From: Blastocatellia bacterium
Lineage (GTDB): Bacteria > Acidobacteriota > Blastocatellia > Pyrinomonadales > Pyrinomonadaceae
Length of the DNA stretch: 8,556 nucleotides
Assembly (NCBI GenBank): GCA_013695195.1
Contig: JACDAY010000345.1
Span: 1 to 8,556 of the forward strand
Direction of reading: 5' to 3'
This document shows positions 1 through 5,638 of this stretch, one piece after another. Under the pieces are notes generated by a model, which saw only the letters and a program-made list of their open reading frames with translations, did no database searches and was not told the origin of the DNA. The position numbers and the translations under genes are program-made. Positions within the stretch are counted from its first letter, which is position 1. Each line of letters starts with the position of its first letter.

Positions 1-631
1 CGTCACGCGTGATCGTCGCTTCATCGGTCGGCATATCACCCACGAAATGTCTGAATTTGTTCGGGTAAGGAATGTGCACGACATCAAGGGCCTGCCGCAT
101 AAATCCAAGCCGCTGGGCTTTTTTGGATGAAGTTAGAGATAAAGCCCCGAGCGTCCGGCCATGAAATGAGCCAAAGAACGAGATAAATTTCTGACGGCGT
201 GTGTGGTACATCGCCAGCTTCAAAGCCGTTTCGATTGCCTCAGCGCCCGAATTTGCAAAGTGCGTTTTGGTCGGGCCATCGATCGGGCAGATCTCGCTCA
301 GCTTTTTGCCGAGAGCTGGCATCTGGCTGTAAAAGAAATCGGTGCCGCAAAGATGTATCAGCTTTGCCGCCTGGTCGCTGATCGCTTTGACGATCTCCGG
401 ATGGCAGTGGCCTGTCGAACAAACCGCGACGCCGGCGTTGCAGTCGAGAAAGACGTTGCCGTCGGGATCGGTGATCCAAACGCCGCTTGCGCTTTCGGCG
501 ACGAGCTTATAATCGGGCCGAGGGTAGCTCGGAGTAACATATTTTGCATCTTCGGCGATGATTTCGCGTGATTTTGGGCCGGGAAGCTCTGTTTTAATCG
601 ACGGTCTTTGTAATTCTGTGCTGGGTGTCAT
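1..631 (-). CDS. Class III PLP-dependent aminotransferase (acetylornithine/4-aminobutyrate aminotransferase family), N-terminal part
   Basis: This partial gene runs off the left edge of the window, so only the first 210 codons are present. The visible part carries family hallmarks: a DPDGNVFLDCNAGVAV stretch near residues 56-70, GHCHPEIVKAI at 74-84, the cofactor phosphate-binding NSGAEA at 127-132, and FHGRT at 156-160. Such enzymes move an amino group from an omega- or alpha-amino acid to a keto acid in the cytoplasm. The N-terminal motif TELPGPKSREII resembles the archaeal/bacterial GabT-like branch, some members of which are amino-acid racemases, so the substrate is uncertain. The catalytic lysine lies in the missing C-terminal half. 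The ATG at 629-631 is supported by an AAGAGGAG ribosome-binding site about 7 nt upstream. The gene is divergent from higBA. The family call is secure; the exact substrate is not. Confidence 0.93.
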   Translation of the reverse strand, partial: MTPSTELQRPSIKTELPGPKSREIIAEDAKYVTPSYPRPDYKLVAESASGVWITDPDGNVFLDCNAGVAVCSTGHCHPEIVKAISDQAAKLIHLCGTDFFYSQMPALGKKLSEICPIDGPTKTHFANSGAEAIETALKLAMYHTRRQKFISFFGSFHGRTLGALSLTSSKKAQRLGFMRQALDVVHIPYPNKFRHFVGDMPTDEATITRD

Positions 632-781
632 GATTTTTCTCCTCTTAAACTATTGAGAGATCACGGTTTATCGTGTCTTTTTCTAAAATAAGAACAAACT
701 AAAGTTCGAACTCGGAACATTAGAAGAGGAGTTTAGTCACCGGCGAAAAGATTCGCGCGTTGCTTAGCGGGACGGAGTTTT

Positions 782-793
782 GCGATGCATCGC
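782..793. promoter_or_regulatory. 12-bp perfect palindrome in divergent intergenic region
   Basis: The sequence GCGATGCATCGC is perfectly self-complementary. It lies about 150 bp upstream of the aminotransferase start and 90 bp upstream of higB. It could be a dimeric regulator site acting on either divergent gene. No regulator is assigned, and a 12-bp palindrome can occur by chance, so this is only a candidate site. Confidence 0.25.
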
Positions 794-847
794 GGAGTCA
801 TAAGATTGGGGACTATTATATCAGAATGCAAAGCAGGTTTCAAAAAT

Positions 848-876
848 TTGCGAATGATAACGCATTGCGTCATTAT
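848..876 (+). promoter_or_regulatory. Probable higBA promoter with palindromic operator
   Basis: A TTGCGA box at 848-853 and a CATTAT box at 871-876 are separated by 17 nt; each matches the sigma70 consensus at 4 of 6 positions. The spacer holds the perfect palindrome ACGCA-T-TGCGT (860-870), overlapped by a second inverted repeat AATGA (853-857) / TCATT (870-874). HigA-type antitoxins usually repress their own operon through palindromes overlapping the promoter, so this is a reasonable autoregulatory operator. Transcription would begin near 883, almost on the GTG start of higB. Promoter boxes inferred by eye are weak evidence. Confidence 0.4.
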
Positions 877-883
877 ATAAATT

Positions 884-1168
884 GTGATTAAGAGTTTTGA
901 CGACAAAGAAACCGAAAAGCTCTTTAATCGAGAGATGTCCCGGAAAATCCCGCCGGATATTCAGCAGGCGGCCCGACGGAAACTTGAAATTTTGAATGCT
1001 GCAGAAAATATAAGCGATTTACGATCGCCGCCATCGAATCATTTGGAAAAACTGAAAGGCGAACGAAAAGAGCAGCATAGTATCCGCATTAATGATAAAT
1101 GGCGAATATGTTTTCGATGGTTCGGGAACGATGCGTTTGAAGTCGAGATCGTTGATTATCATGGATAA
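884..1168 (+). CDS. higB: HigB-family toxin (RelE/ParE superfamily mRNA interferase)
   Basis: The 94-residue product has the length and conserved features of HigB: RRKLEILNAA near 31-40, LEKLKGERK at 54-62, SIRINDKWRICFRW at 66-79 and the terminal EIVDYH. HigB toxins cleave mRNA on the ribosome. His53 and the terminal Asp91-Tyr92-His93 correspond to residues implicated in catalysis in Proteus HigB, so the toxin looks intact. The GTG at 884 is chosen because a TAA lies in frame at 878-880, leaving no upstream ATG, GTG or TTG. No Shine-Dalgarno sequence precedes it, and the predicted transcription start is within 1-2 nt, so it may be translated leaderless. The gene comes first in the pair, 17 nt before the antitoxin; toxin-first order is typical of higBA. 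It looks more AT-rich than the aminotransferase and kinase genes, which fits horizontal acquisition but does not prove it. Confidence 0.93.
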   Translation: MIKSFDDKETEKLFNREMSRKIPPDIQQAARRKLEILNAAENISDLRSPPSNHLEKLKGERKEQHSIRINDKWRICFRWFGNDAFEVEIVDYHG

Positions 1169-1185
1169 TTACGTGTATAAAGAGT

Positions 1186-1488
1186 ATGAAAAAAGAAAAA
1201 TTATCACCGATTCATCCCGGCGAGATACTGCTTGAAGAATTTCTCAATCCTTTAGGAATTTCTCAATATCGACTTGCAAATGACATTAGTGTACCGCCGC
1301 GGAGAATCAATGAAATAGTGTTGGGAAAAAGAGCAATTAGTCCTGATACGGCTTTGCGTCTTGCTCGCTATTTCAGCCTGTCAGAACCATTTTGGATAAA
1401 CCTGCAAACCCGTTACGATCTTGAAAATGAAAAAGACAAGCTCTCGGATCGATTAGAAAAGGAAGTGAAAATATTGCAAGCCGCGTAA
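1186..1488 (+). CDS. higA: HigA-family antitoxin (XRE-type helix-turn-helix regulator)
   Basis: The 100-residue protein shows the full HigA pattern: HPGEILLEEFL at residues 10-20, a helix-turn-helix spanning about 24-60 (GISQYRLA, then VPPRRINEIVLGKRAISPDTALRLA) and the conserved FWINLQTRYDLE at 69-80. HigA binds and neutralises HigB and represses the operon promoter as a dimer. The C-terminus (81-100) is charged and probably helical. It begins 17 nt after higB with only a weak purine-rich AAAGAG upstream, so translational coupling to higB is likely. Its stop codon lies 4 nt before the start of the DUF255 gene. Nothing suggests degeneration of the pair. Confidence 0.94.
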   Translation: MKKEKLSPIHPGEILLEEFLNPLGISQYRLANDISVPPRRINEIVLGKRAISPDTALRLARYFSLSEPFWINLQTRYDLENEKDKLSDRLEKEVKILQAA

Positions 1489-1492
1489 ATGT

Positions 1493-3541
1493 ATGCAAAG
1501 CCCGAAAAAATATACAAATCATCTTATAAACGAATCCAGTCCGTATCTGCTGCAACACGCTCATAACCCGGTTGATTGGTATCCGTGGGGTAATGAAGCC
1601 TTTGAAAAGGCAAAGGCTGAGGATAAGCCGCTGCTCGTCAGCATCGGTTATTCGGCCTGCCATTGGTGCCACGTTATGGAGCACGAGTCGTTCGAGGACG
1701 AGGCGACGGCAGCGATAATGAATGAGCATTTTGTCAATATCAAAGTCGATATGGAAGAGCGGCCGGATGTCGATCAGATCTATATGACGTTTGTGCAGCT
1801 TACAACGGGCCGCGGCGGCTGGCCGATGAACGTTTTTCTCACGCCGGAGAAGCTGCCTTTTTTTGGCGGAACGTATTTTCCGCCTGCTGCTCGATACAAC
1901 ATGCCGAGCTTTCAGAACGTCCTGATGAGCGTTGCCGATGCTTACAAGACGAAACGCGATGAGCTTTTGCATTCGGCAAACGATATTTTGGGAGAGATGC
2001 GGAGAGTTGGTATATCGGAATTTGCGCCGTCCGGATTGACGACCGAACAGTTGGATTCGGCTTTTCAGAGCTTCGTCCGCTCGTTTGATTCCGCGAATGG
2101 CGGATTTGGAGGCGCGCCGAAGTTTCCGCCCGCGATGTCGCTGGAGTTTTTGCTTCGATATTACAAGCGAACCGGCAACTCAAATGCTTTGGAGATGGTA
2201 AGAAAGACCTGCGAAAAAATGGCGGAAGGCGGGATCTACGATCAGCTTGGCGGCGGTTTTCACCGGTATGCGGTCGATGCGATATGGCTCGTGCCGCATT
2301 TTGAGAAAATGCTTTACGACAATGCACAATTGATCCGCGTTTATCTTCATATGTTCCAGATTACGAAGGAAGACTTTTATAAACGCGTGGCGACAGAGAC
2401 GTTGGAATACGTAAAACGTGAAATGCTCGATAAATCCGGCGGATTTTATTCGACTCAGGATGCCGACAGCGAAGGTGTTGAAGGCAAGTTCTTCGTCTGG
2501 ACGCCGCAGGAGATCGAGGGAATTTTAGGTGAAAAGGATGCTCAAATATTCAATTTCTATTACGACGTTTCCGAGGAAGGCAATTTCGAGGAAAGCAATA
2601 TTTTAAATGTAAACTACACAATTTCCAGCGCTGCTAAAGCATTGAAGGTTACCGGGCAAAATCTCGACGAGGTTTTGAAACACGGCAGCGAAAAACTTTT
2701 TGCCGAACGCGAAAGCCGTATCAAACCGTTTCGTGACGAGAAGATTTTGACGGCTTGGAACGGGCTTATGCTGGCGGCGTTTGCGGAAGCGTCGGCAATT
2801 TTGGAGAACGAGGAATATCTGGAGATCGCAAAGAGAAATGCGGATTTTGTGATCGGTAATATGCAGGAAAACGGGCGACTTTTGCGCACCTGGAAAGACG
2901 GTAAAGCGAAACTGAACGGCTATATCGAGGATTACGCGAATTTTGCGGACGGCCTGGTCGAGCTTTATCAGGTTTCGGGTGAAACCAGATATCTTTTGGA
3001 GGCAAGACGGTTGGCTGATTTGATGATTACCGAATTTTGGGACGAGGAGACAGGCGGATTCTTTTTTACATCCAACGATCACGAAGAACTTATCGTTCGC
3101 AATAAAGATTTTTACGACAACGCGACGCCGGCGGGAAATTCGGTTGCGGCCGATGTTTTGCTCAAGCTTTCCAAGCTTCTTGGCGAAGAAAAATATGAAA
3201 GATTCGCGTCAACTGTGCTGCGGCTCGTCGCGCCGCAGATAGACCGTCACCCCCAGGGTTTCGGGCGAGCACTTTCTGCAATAGAATTTTATCTTTCTCA
3301 AGCAAAAGAGATCGTTGTGATTGGGGAGCCCGGAAATGAGCTTTTACAAGAGATTTGGAAAAAGTTTATTCCGAATAAGGTTGTTGTTATTTCGGATGAT
3401 AGCAAAACGGACGCTGAACTAATTCCGCTTTTGCGCGAGCGGAGTATGATCGACGGCAAAACCACGGCTTATGTATGTGAAAATTTCGTATGTCAAAAGC
3501 CGGTTACATCGGTTAAAGAGCTAAAGGAACAACTAGGATGA
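1493..3541 (+). CDS. DUF255/YyaL-type thioredoxin-domain protein (SPATA20 homologue)
   Basis: The 682-residue protein matches this widely conserved family over its full length. The N-terminus carries the signature NESSPYLLQHAHNPVDWYPW at residues 13-32, followed by a thioredoxin-like domain with a CHWC pair (Cys56, Cys59) and the GRGGWPMNVFLTP and GGTYFPP motifs. From about residue 190 onward the protein resembles an (alpha/alpha)6 barrel like those of sugar epimerases, including GGIYDQLGGGFHRYAVD (246-262), LVPHFEKMLYDNAQL (266-280) and AWNGLMLAAFAEAS. The family's C-terminal CENFVCQKPV is present (Cys662, Cys667). No signal peptide is visible, so it is presumably cytoplasmic. The biochemical role of the family is unresolved. 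The ATG at 1493 gives the N-terminal length usual for the family; the ATG at 1489 is out of frame. It starts 4 nt after higA and has no clear ribosome-binding site, suggesting coupled translation or readthrough from higBA. Confidence 0.95.
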   Translation: MQSPKKYTNHLINESSPYLLQHAHNPVDWYPWGNEAFEKAKAEDKPLLVSIGYSACHWCHVMEHESFEDEATAAIMNEHFVNIKVDMEERPDVDQIYMTFVQLTTGRGGWPMNVFLTPEKLPFFGGTYFPPAARYNMPSFQNVLMSVADAYKTKRDELLHSANDILGEMRRVGISEFAPSGLTTEQLDSAFQSFVRSFDSANGGFGGAPKFPPAMSLEFLLRYYKRTGNSNALEMVRKTCEKMAEGGIYDQLGGGFHRYAVDAIWLVPHFEKMLYDNAQLIRVYLHMFQITKEDFYKRVATETLEYVKREMLDKSGGFYSTQDADSEGVEGKFFVWTPQEIEGILGEKDAQIFNFYYDVSEEGNFEESNILNVNYTISSAAKALKVTGQNLDEVLKHGSEKLFAERESRIKPFRDEKILTAWNGLMLAAFAEASAILENEEYLEIAKRNADFVIGNMQENGRLLRTWKDGKAKLNGYIEDYANFADGLVELYQVSGETRYLLEARRLADLMITEFWDEETGGFFFTSNDHEELIVRNKDFYDNATPAGNSVAADVLLKLSKLLGEEKYERFASTVLRLVAPQIDRHPQGFGRALSAIEFYLSQAKEIVVIGEPGNELLQEIWKKFIPNKVVVISDDSKTDAELIPLLRERSMIDGKTTAYVCENFVCQKPVTSVKELKEQLG

Positions 3542-3544
3542 CGA

Positions 3545-3622
3545 GTCAGAACCACCTGCTTTCAGCGGGTGGGTTCTTCACCTGCGCTTAAAAAACTACC
3601 CGCTAACGCAGGTGGTTCTGAC
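3545..3622. repeat. Inverted pair of REP-like palindromic units
   Basis: Two copies of one unit face each other just after the DUF255 stop codon. The plus-strand copy begins at 3545 and the minus-strand copy at 3622; both read GTCAGAACCACCTGC, a short linker (TTTC or GTT), then AGCGGGT followed by a GT-rich end. This creates a perfect 15-bp inverted repeat (3545-3559 / 3608-3622) and a nested 7-bp one (3564-3570 / 3598-3604). The left unit folds alone, AGAACCACCTGC pairing with GCGGGTGGGTTCT around TTTCA with one bulge. Alternatively, CACCTGCG (3580-3587) pairs with CGCAGGTG (3607-3614). This organisation resembles REP doublets (BIMEs) spread by RAYT transposases. The name and dissemination are inferred; only one pair is visible here. 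It may also protect the DUF255 transcript's 3' end. Confidence 0.7.
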
Positions 3623-3645
3623 CGTATTCAGAGGGGGAAATATGA

Positions 3646-3685
3646 AAAAGCACGTGGTCCCAAGACAACGTGCTTTTATATTTTT
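3646..3685. terminator. Probable bidirectional intrinsic terminator
   Basis: A perfect 10-bp stem, AAAAGCACGT (3646-3655) with ACGTGCTTTT (3668-3677), encloses a 12-nt loop and continues into ATATTTTT on the plus strand. On the minus strand the stem is followed by a T-rich run, TTTTTCATATTT. It lies between two convergent genes, the DUF255 gene (plus) and the small lipoprotein (minus, stop at 3708), so it can end both transcripts. The stem core is only moderately GC-rich, so its strength is uncertain. Confidence 0.75.
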
Positions 3686-3707
3686 AAAAATAAAAAACGA
3701 ACACAAA

Positions 3708-3965
3708 TTACGGTCTCATGTTCGAGTTCATCATATTCGAGTTCATGTTCGATCTCATGTTCGAATTCATATTCGAGCTCATATTCGAGCTCATATTCGA
3801 CATCGGTGTCGACATCGGGGTTGACATAGGCGTAGCCATGTTCATATTCATCCGGTTCATGTTGCTGTTGCTGGTGTTAACAGCGATATTTGTTGAAGTG
3901 TCGCCGCAAGCCATGCCTAAAGCACCGAGTGCTAAAAGTGTTGAAAGTGCAATAATTTTTCTCAT
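3708..3965 (-). CDS. Small predicted lipoprotein with Met/Asn/Ser-rich repeat
   Basis: The 85-residue product starts with a short basic end (MRK), a hydrophobic stretch to about residue 19 and Cys20 in the context ALGMAC, a plausible though imperfect lipobox (Gly at -3). Gly at +2 does not signal inner-membrane retention. The mature part has no recognisable fold: after a Thr/Asn-rich linker come MNRMNMNM, then MSTP repeats (residues 47-54) and MSSN/MNSN/MRSN repeats to the end. By my count 15 Met and 17 Asn occur in the 66 mature residues. Met-rich repeats can bind Cu(I) or Ag(I) in other proteins, but here that is only a hypothesis. The ATG at 3963-3965 is preceded by AGGAG about 9 nt upstream. 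The opposite strand also has open frames, but they lack a comparable start and signal peptide. The function is unknown. Confidence 0.72.
   Translation of the reverse strand: MRKIIALSTLLALGALGMACGDTSTNIAVNTSNSNMNRMNMNMATPMSTPMSTPMSNMSSNMSSNMNSNMRSNMNSNMMNSNMRP
3721..3831. repeat. 12-bp tandem repeat array inside the lipoprotein gene
   Basis: About nine degenerate 12-bp units run from 3721 to 3831. The typical unit is TTCGAGCTCATA (3772-3783 and 3784-3795 are identical). The units from 3796 shift to TTCGACATCGGT-like sequence. The first unit carries 3 extra bases (15 bp), so the reading frame is preserved. On the coding (minus) strand each unit encodes a tetrapeptide, MSSN-like or MSTP. Such arrays tend to change copy number by slippage, in steps of four residues. 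Confidence 0.85.
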
Positions 3966-4016
3966 TTAAATGATCTCCTGTCTTCTTCAAAGAATAAGTT
4001 TACCTATTTTTCCATC

Positions 4017-4035
4017 GGCTGCTTCTAACGCAGCC
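4017..4035. other. Small perfect hairpin upstream of the lipoprotein gene
   Basis: GGCTGC (4017-4022) pairs perfectly with GCAGCC (4030-4035) around a 7-nt loop. It is the only GC-rich island in an AT-rich region and lies about 50 bp upstream of the lipoprotein start. It could form in that gene's 5' untranslated RNA or serve as a protein site. There is no T-run next to it on either strand, so it is not an obvious terminator. Confidence 0.35.
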
Positions 4036-4125
4036 TTGTCCCAATCTCAAATTTATTTTTTTGGAACATTGGACAATATAAATAGCAATCTGCACTTAGT
4101 CAAATGAATTTACATCAAAAATCCA

Positions 4126-4175
4126 CTTTTTGAAAAATTTATATTTCTCAAAAAAGCCGGATATGTCCGATTTTT
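4126..4175. other. AT-rich inverted repeat and terminator-like hairpin
   Basis: CTTTTTGA (4126-4133) is complementary to TCAAAAAAG (4148-4156) apart from one extra A. Directly after it, AAAAA-GC-CGGA-TATG-TCCG-A-TTTTT (4151-4175) forms a short hairpin flanked by A- and T-tracts, so either strand would give a stem plus U-run. No gene is known to end here. It may insulate the divergent genes on either side or end an unrecognised short transcript. Confidence 0.3.
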
Positions 4176-4185
4176 GTACAATCTG

Positions 4186-4214
4186 TTGACTAAACCGAAC
4201 GCTAAAGTTATCTT
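4186..4214 (+). promoter_or_regulatory. Sigma70-type promoter of the GAF-GGDEF gene
   Basis: TTGACT (4186-4191, 5 of 6 matches) and TATCTT (4209-4214, 4 of 6) are separated by an ideal 17 nt. Transcription would start near 4221, which excludes the in-frame TTG at 4220 as a start codon and favours the ATG at 4280. Confidence 0.5.
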
Positions 4215-4279
4215 CAGAATTGCGGTTTTTATGTAGATCAGACGAAGCAGCGCGCACAATCTTCGCTTCCGGCCAGCTT

Positions 4280-5548
4280 ATGCAGTATTCCAAAAAACTC
4301 GGTAAACACAAGTCCTCGACAGGCATCATTTCGCTTATTCTCGGAGCGGCCGGGTGTTTCGCTCTTGCCGTAACATTTTTATTGGGAACGTCGAATCTCG
4401 AATATATCTTTAAGACGTCGATTTTTGTTGGTATTACGGGTTTGTTCATTCTAATCTGCATGGGTTTATTTTTATTTCACCGAAAAATAGATAACTACCA
4501 CCCGGAAATTATCGAAGAGATTCCGGAATTCGCAAGTGATCCGGAAATTGACAATAAGCTGCTTGCGCTGGATGAAGCAAATCGATTTTTCGGCACTTCT
4601 TTAAATTCGTCGGATATGTTTAAGCTGGTGTGCAGCCGTATAAATGAAATTTTTCCTTTCGCGGCCTGTGCTCTGCTTGTTCCCACAGAAAACCGGACAG
4701 GTTTGAAAATCGTCAGTGCTGGCGGTAGAAATGCCGACGCTGTATCGGATATTGAGTTAGATATTAAGAATGGCCTTGCTGCTAAAGCTGCCGCAAAAGG
4801 ATTGTTGGAGATCGGAGAAAATCTGGTTTCGGAACGTAATTCTATACCGGAAGGATTTCGCTCGTCGGCTGCGATTCCTTTAATGCAGAGTGGGAATGTT
4901 TTCGCCATATTACAGCTTTATACCGAATATAAGATCACAGCCGACAAGCGCACAACCTCTATTCTCGAAGCAATCGGCGAACGCATTTCTCCGATTTTCC
5001 GTAATTCGATCGCTTTTGAATCGTCGCTTTCGAACGCTCTCACCGATTCGTTGACAAACCTTCCGAATGAGCGAGCTTTCTTTATGATTCTGGAGAGCCA
5101 GGTAGCCGAGTCGCAGCGGTTTCGCGATCGTCCGCTGACAGTTCTTGCGATAGATATCAAGGACTTTGCATCCGCTAATCTGAAGTTTGGCCACTTGTCC
5201 GGCGACCGGATTCTGGAATTTACCGCAAAGCTTGTAAAAGAGAACTTAAGAAAGATGGATTTTCTCGCAAGGTCTATAAACGACGAATATGTAGTCATTC
5301 TGCCTACGGCTCCGGAAAAAACCGCTTTGGATATTGTCGAGAGAATCAAAGCCGGTTTTGCAAAAACCCCTTTCAAAGTTGCCGAAGGCGAAACTATCAA
5401 CGTTGGGCTCAATTTCGGTTGGGCCACATTCTGGAAGGATGGCGACACGGCTCATCTGCTGCTGCAAAATGCTCAACTGCGAAAACAGCAGTCTAAATCG
5501 GATGAGCCGCATAAGGTGCTTTGGTTTCCAAAAGAATACGTCAATTAA
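4280..5548 (+). CDS. Membrane GAF-GGDEF protein with degenerate active site and intact c-di-GMP I-site
   Basis: This 422-residue protein has two predicted membrane helices (about 14-36 and 46-66), a GAF-like sensory domain (about 95-245) and a C-terminal GGDEF domain (about 250-415) opening with DSLTNLPNERAF. GGDEF domains make cyclic di-GMP from two GTP. Here the signature is Ile-Asn-Asp-Glu-Tyr (333-337), so both glycines are lost. Other positions fit the PleD pattern: Asp292 (metal), Asn300 and Asp309 (guanine), Asp335 and Glu336. The allosteric RxxD site, Arg324-Asp327, sits exactly five residues before the signature. I infer an impaired or inactive cyclase that may act as a c-di-GMP or GTP sensor. 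The TM-GAF-degenerate GGDEF order recalls PelD, but no pel genes are visible. An in-frame TTG at 4220 would add 20 residues; the promoter favours ATG 4280, although neither start has a ribosome-binding site. The kinase gene follows 90 nt later. Confidence 0.88.
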   Translation: MQYSKKLGKHKSSTGIISLILGAAGCFALAVTFLLGTSNLEYIFKTSIFVGITGLFILICMGLFLFHRKIDNYHPEIIEEIPEFASDPEIDNKLLALDEANRFFGTSLNSSDMFKLVCSRINEIFPFAACALLVPTENRTGLKIVSAGGRNADAVSDIELDIKNGLAAKAAAKGLLEIGENLVSERNSIPEGFRSSAAIPLMQSGNVFAILQLYTEYKITADKRTTSILEAIGERISPIFRNSIAFESSLSNALTDSLTNLPNERAFFMILESQVAESQRFRDRPLTVLAIDIKDFASANLKFGHLSGDRILEFTAKLVKENLRKMDFLARSINDEYVVILPTAPEKTALDIVERIKAGFAKTPFKVAEGETINVGLNFGWATFWKDGDTAHLLLQNAQLRKQQSKSDEPHKVLWFPKEYVN

Positions 5549-5552
5549 AAAC

Positions 5553-5581
5553 TTGGCATTAATTTTAATCTGTCCTAAACT
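5553..5581 (+). promoter_or_regulatory. Probable sigma70-type promoter of the kinase gene
   Basis: TTGGCA (5553-5558, 5 of 6 matches) and TAAACT (5576-5581, 4 of 6) are separated by 17 nt in the 90-bp gap between the GAF-GGDEF gene and the kinase gene. A start near 5588 would give a leader of about 50 nt. The kinase can therefore be expressed independently of the upstream gene; no terminator is evident between them, so cotranscription is also possible. Confidence 0.45.
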
Positions 5582-5638
5582 CTTTCGAGCACTCAGAACA
5601 TAAATACGACAAGAGTTATTTGCTCGGGTTAGTTAAAC

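Larger units (their letters stand above)
3966..4279. other. Divergent intergenic region between lipoprotein and GAF-GGDEF genes
   Basis: This stretch of about 314 bases, mostly AT-rich, contains no convincing gene. It holds the lipoprotein ribosome-binding site (3974-3980), a GGCTGC hairpin (4017-4035), an AT-rich inverted repeat with a small terminator-like hairpin (4126-4175) and the promoter of the downstream gene (4186-4214). I could not pick out a credible promoter for the minus-strand lipoprotein. Confidence 0.6.

Noticed and set aside
1373..3082. Several long minus-strand frames across higA and the DUF255 gene
   Set aside because: They are antisense to strongly conserved protein families and show low-complexity compositions without recognisable domains.
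3545..3622. CRISPR repeat-spacer unit
   Set aside because: There are only two copies, in inverted rather than direct orientation, with no spacers and no cas genes.
3642..3824. A plus-strand frame beginning MKKHVVPRQ, with a strong AGGGGG ribosome-binding-like sequence 4 nt before its ATG
   Set aside because: Its start codon lies just before and its first codons inside the terminator stem, and most of the product is a His/Arg/Ile repeat produced by the antisense of the lipoprotein's 12-bp array. The minus-strand frame has a signal peptide and its own ribosome-binding site. A remnant of an interrupted gene start cannot be excluded.
3718..3969. A plus-strand hydrophobic Phe/Ile/Glu-rich frame opposite the lipoprotein
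   Set aside because: It is the complementary reading of the repetitive array, has no ribosome-binding site, and its composition follows directly from the repeat.
4220..4279. TTG start giving the GAF-GGDEF protein 20 extra N-terminal residues
   Set aside because: The best promoter places transcription at about 4221, there is no ribosome-binding site, and the extra residues resemble no known domain.
4096..4461. A 121-codon minus-strand frame overlapping the start of the GAF-GGDEF gene
   Set aside because: It overlaps the membrane-helix coding region of a well-supported gene, has no recognisable domain, and runs into the AT-rich intergenic hairpins.
5544..5569. AT-only inverted repeat ATTAAAA/TTTTAAT after the GAF-GGDEF stop codon as a terminator
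   Set aside because: The stem has no G-C pairs and no T-run follows it; the same segment contains the likely kinase promoter.
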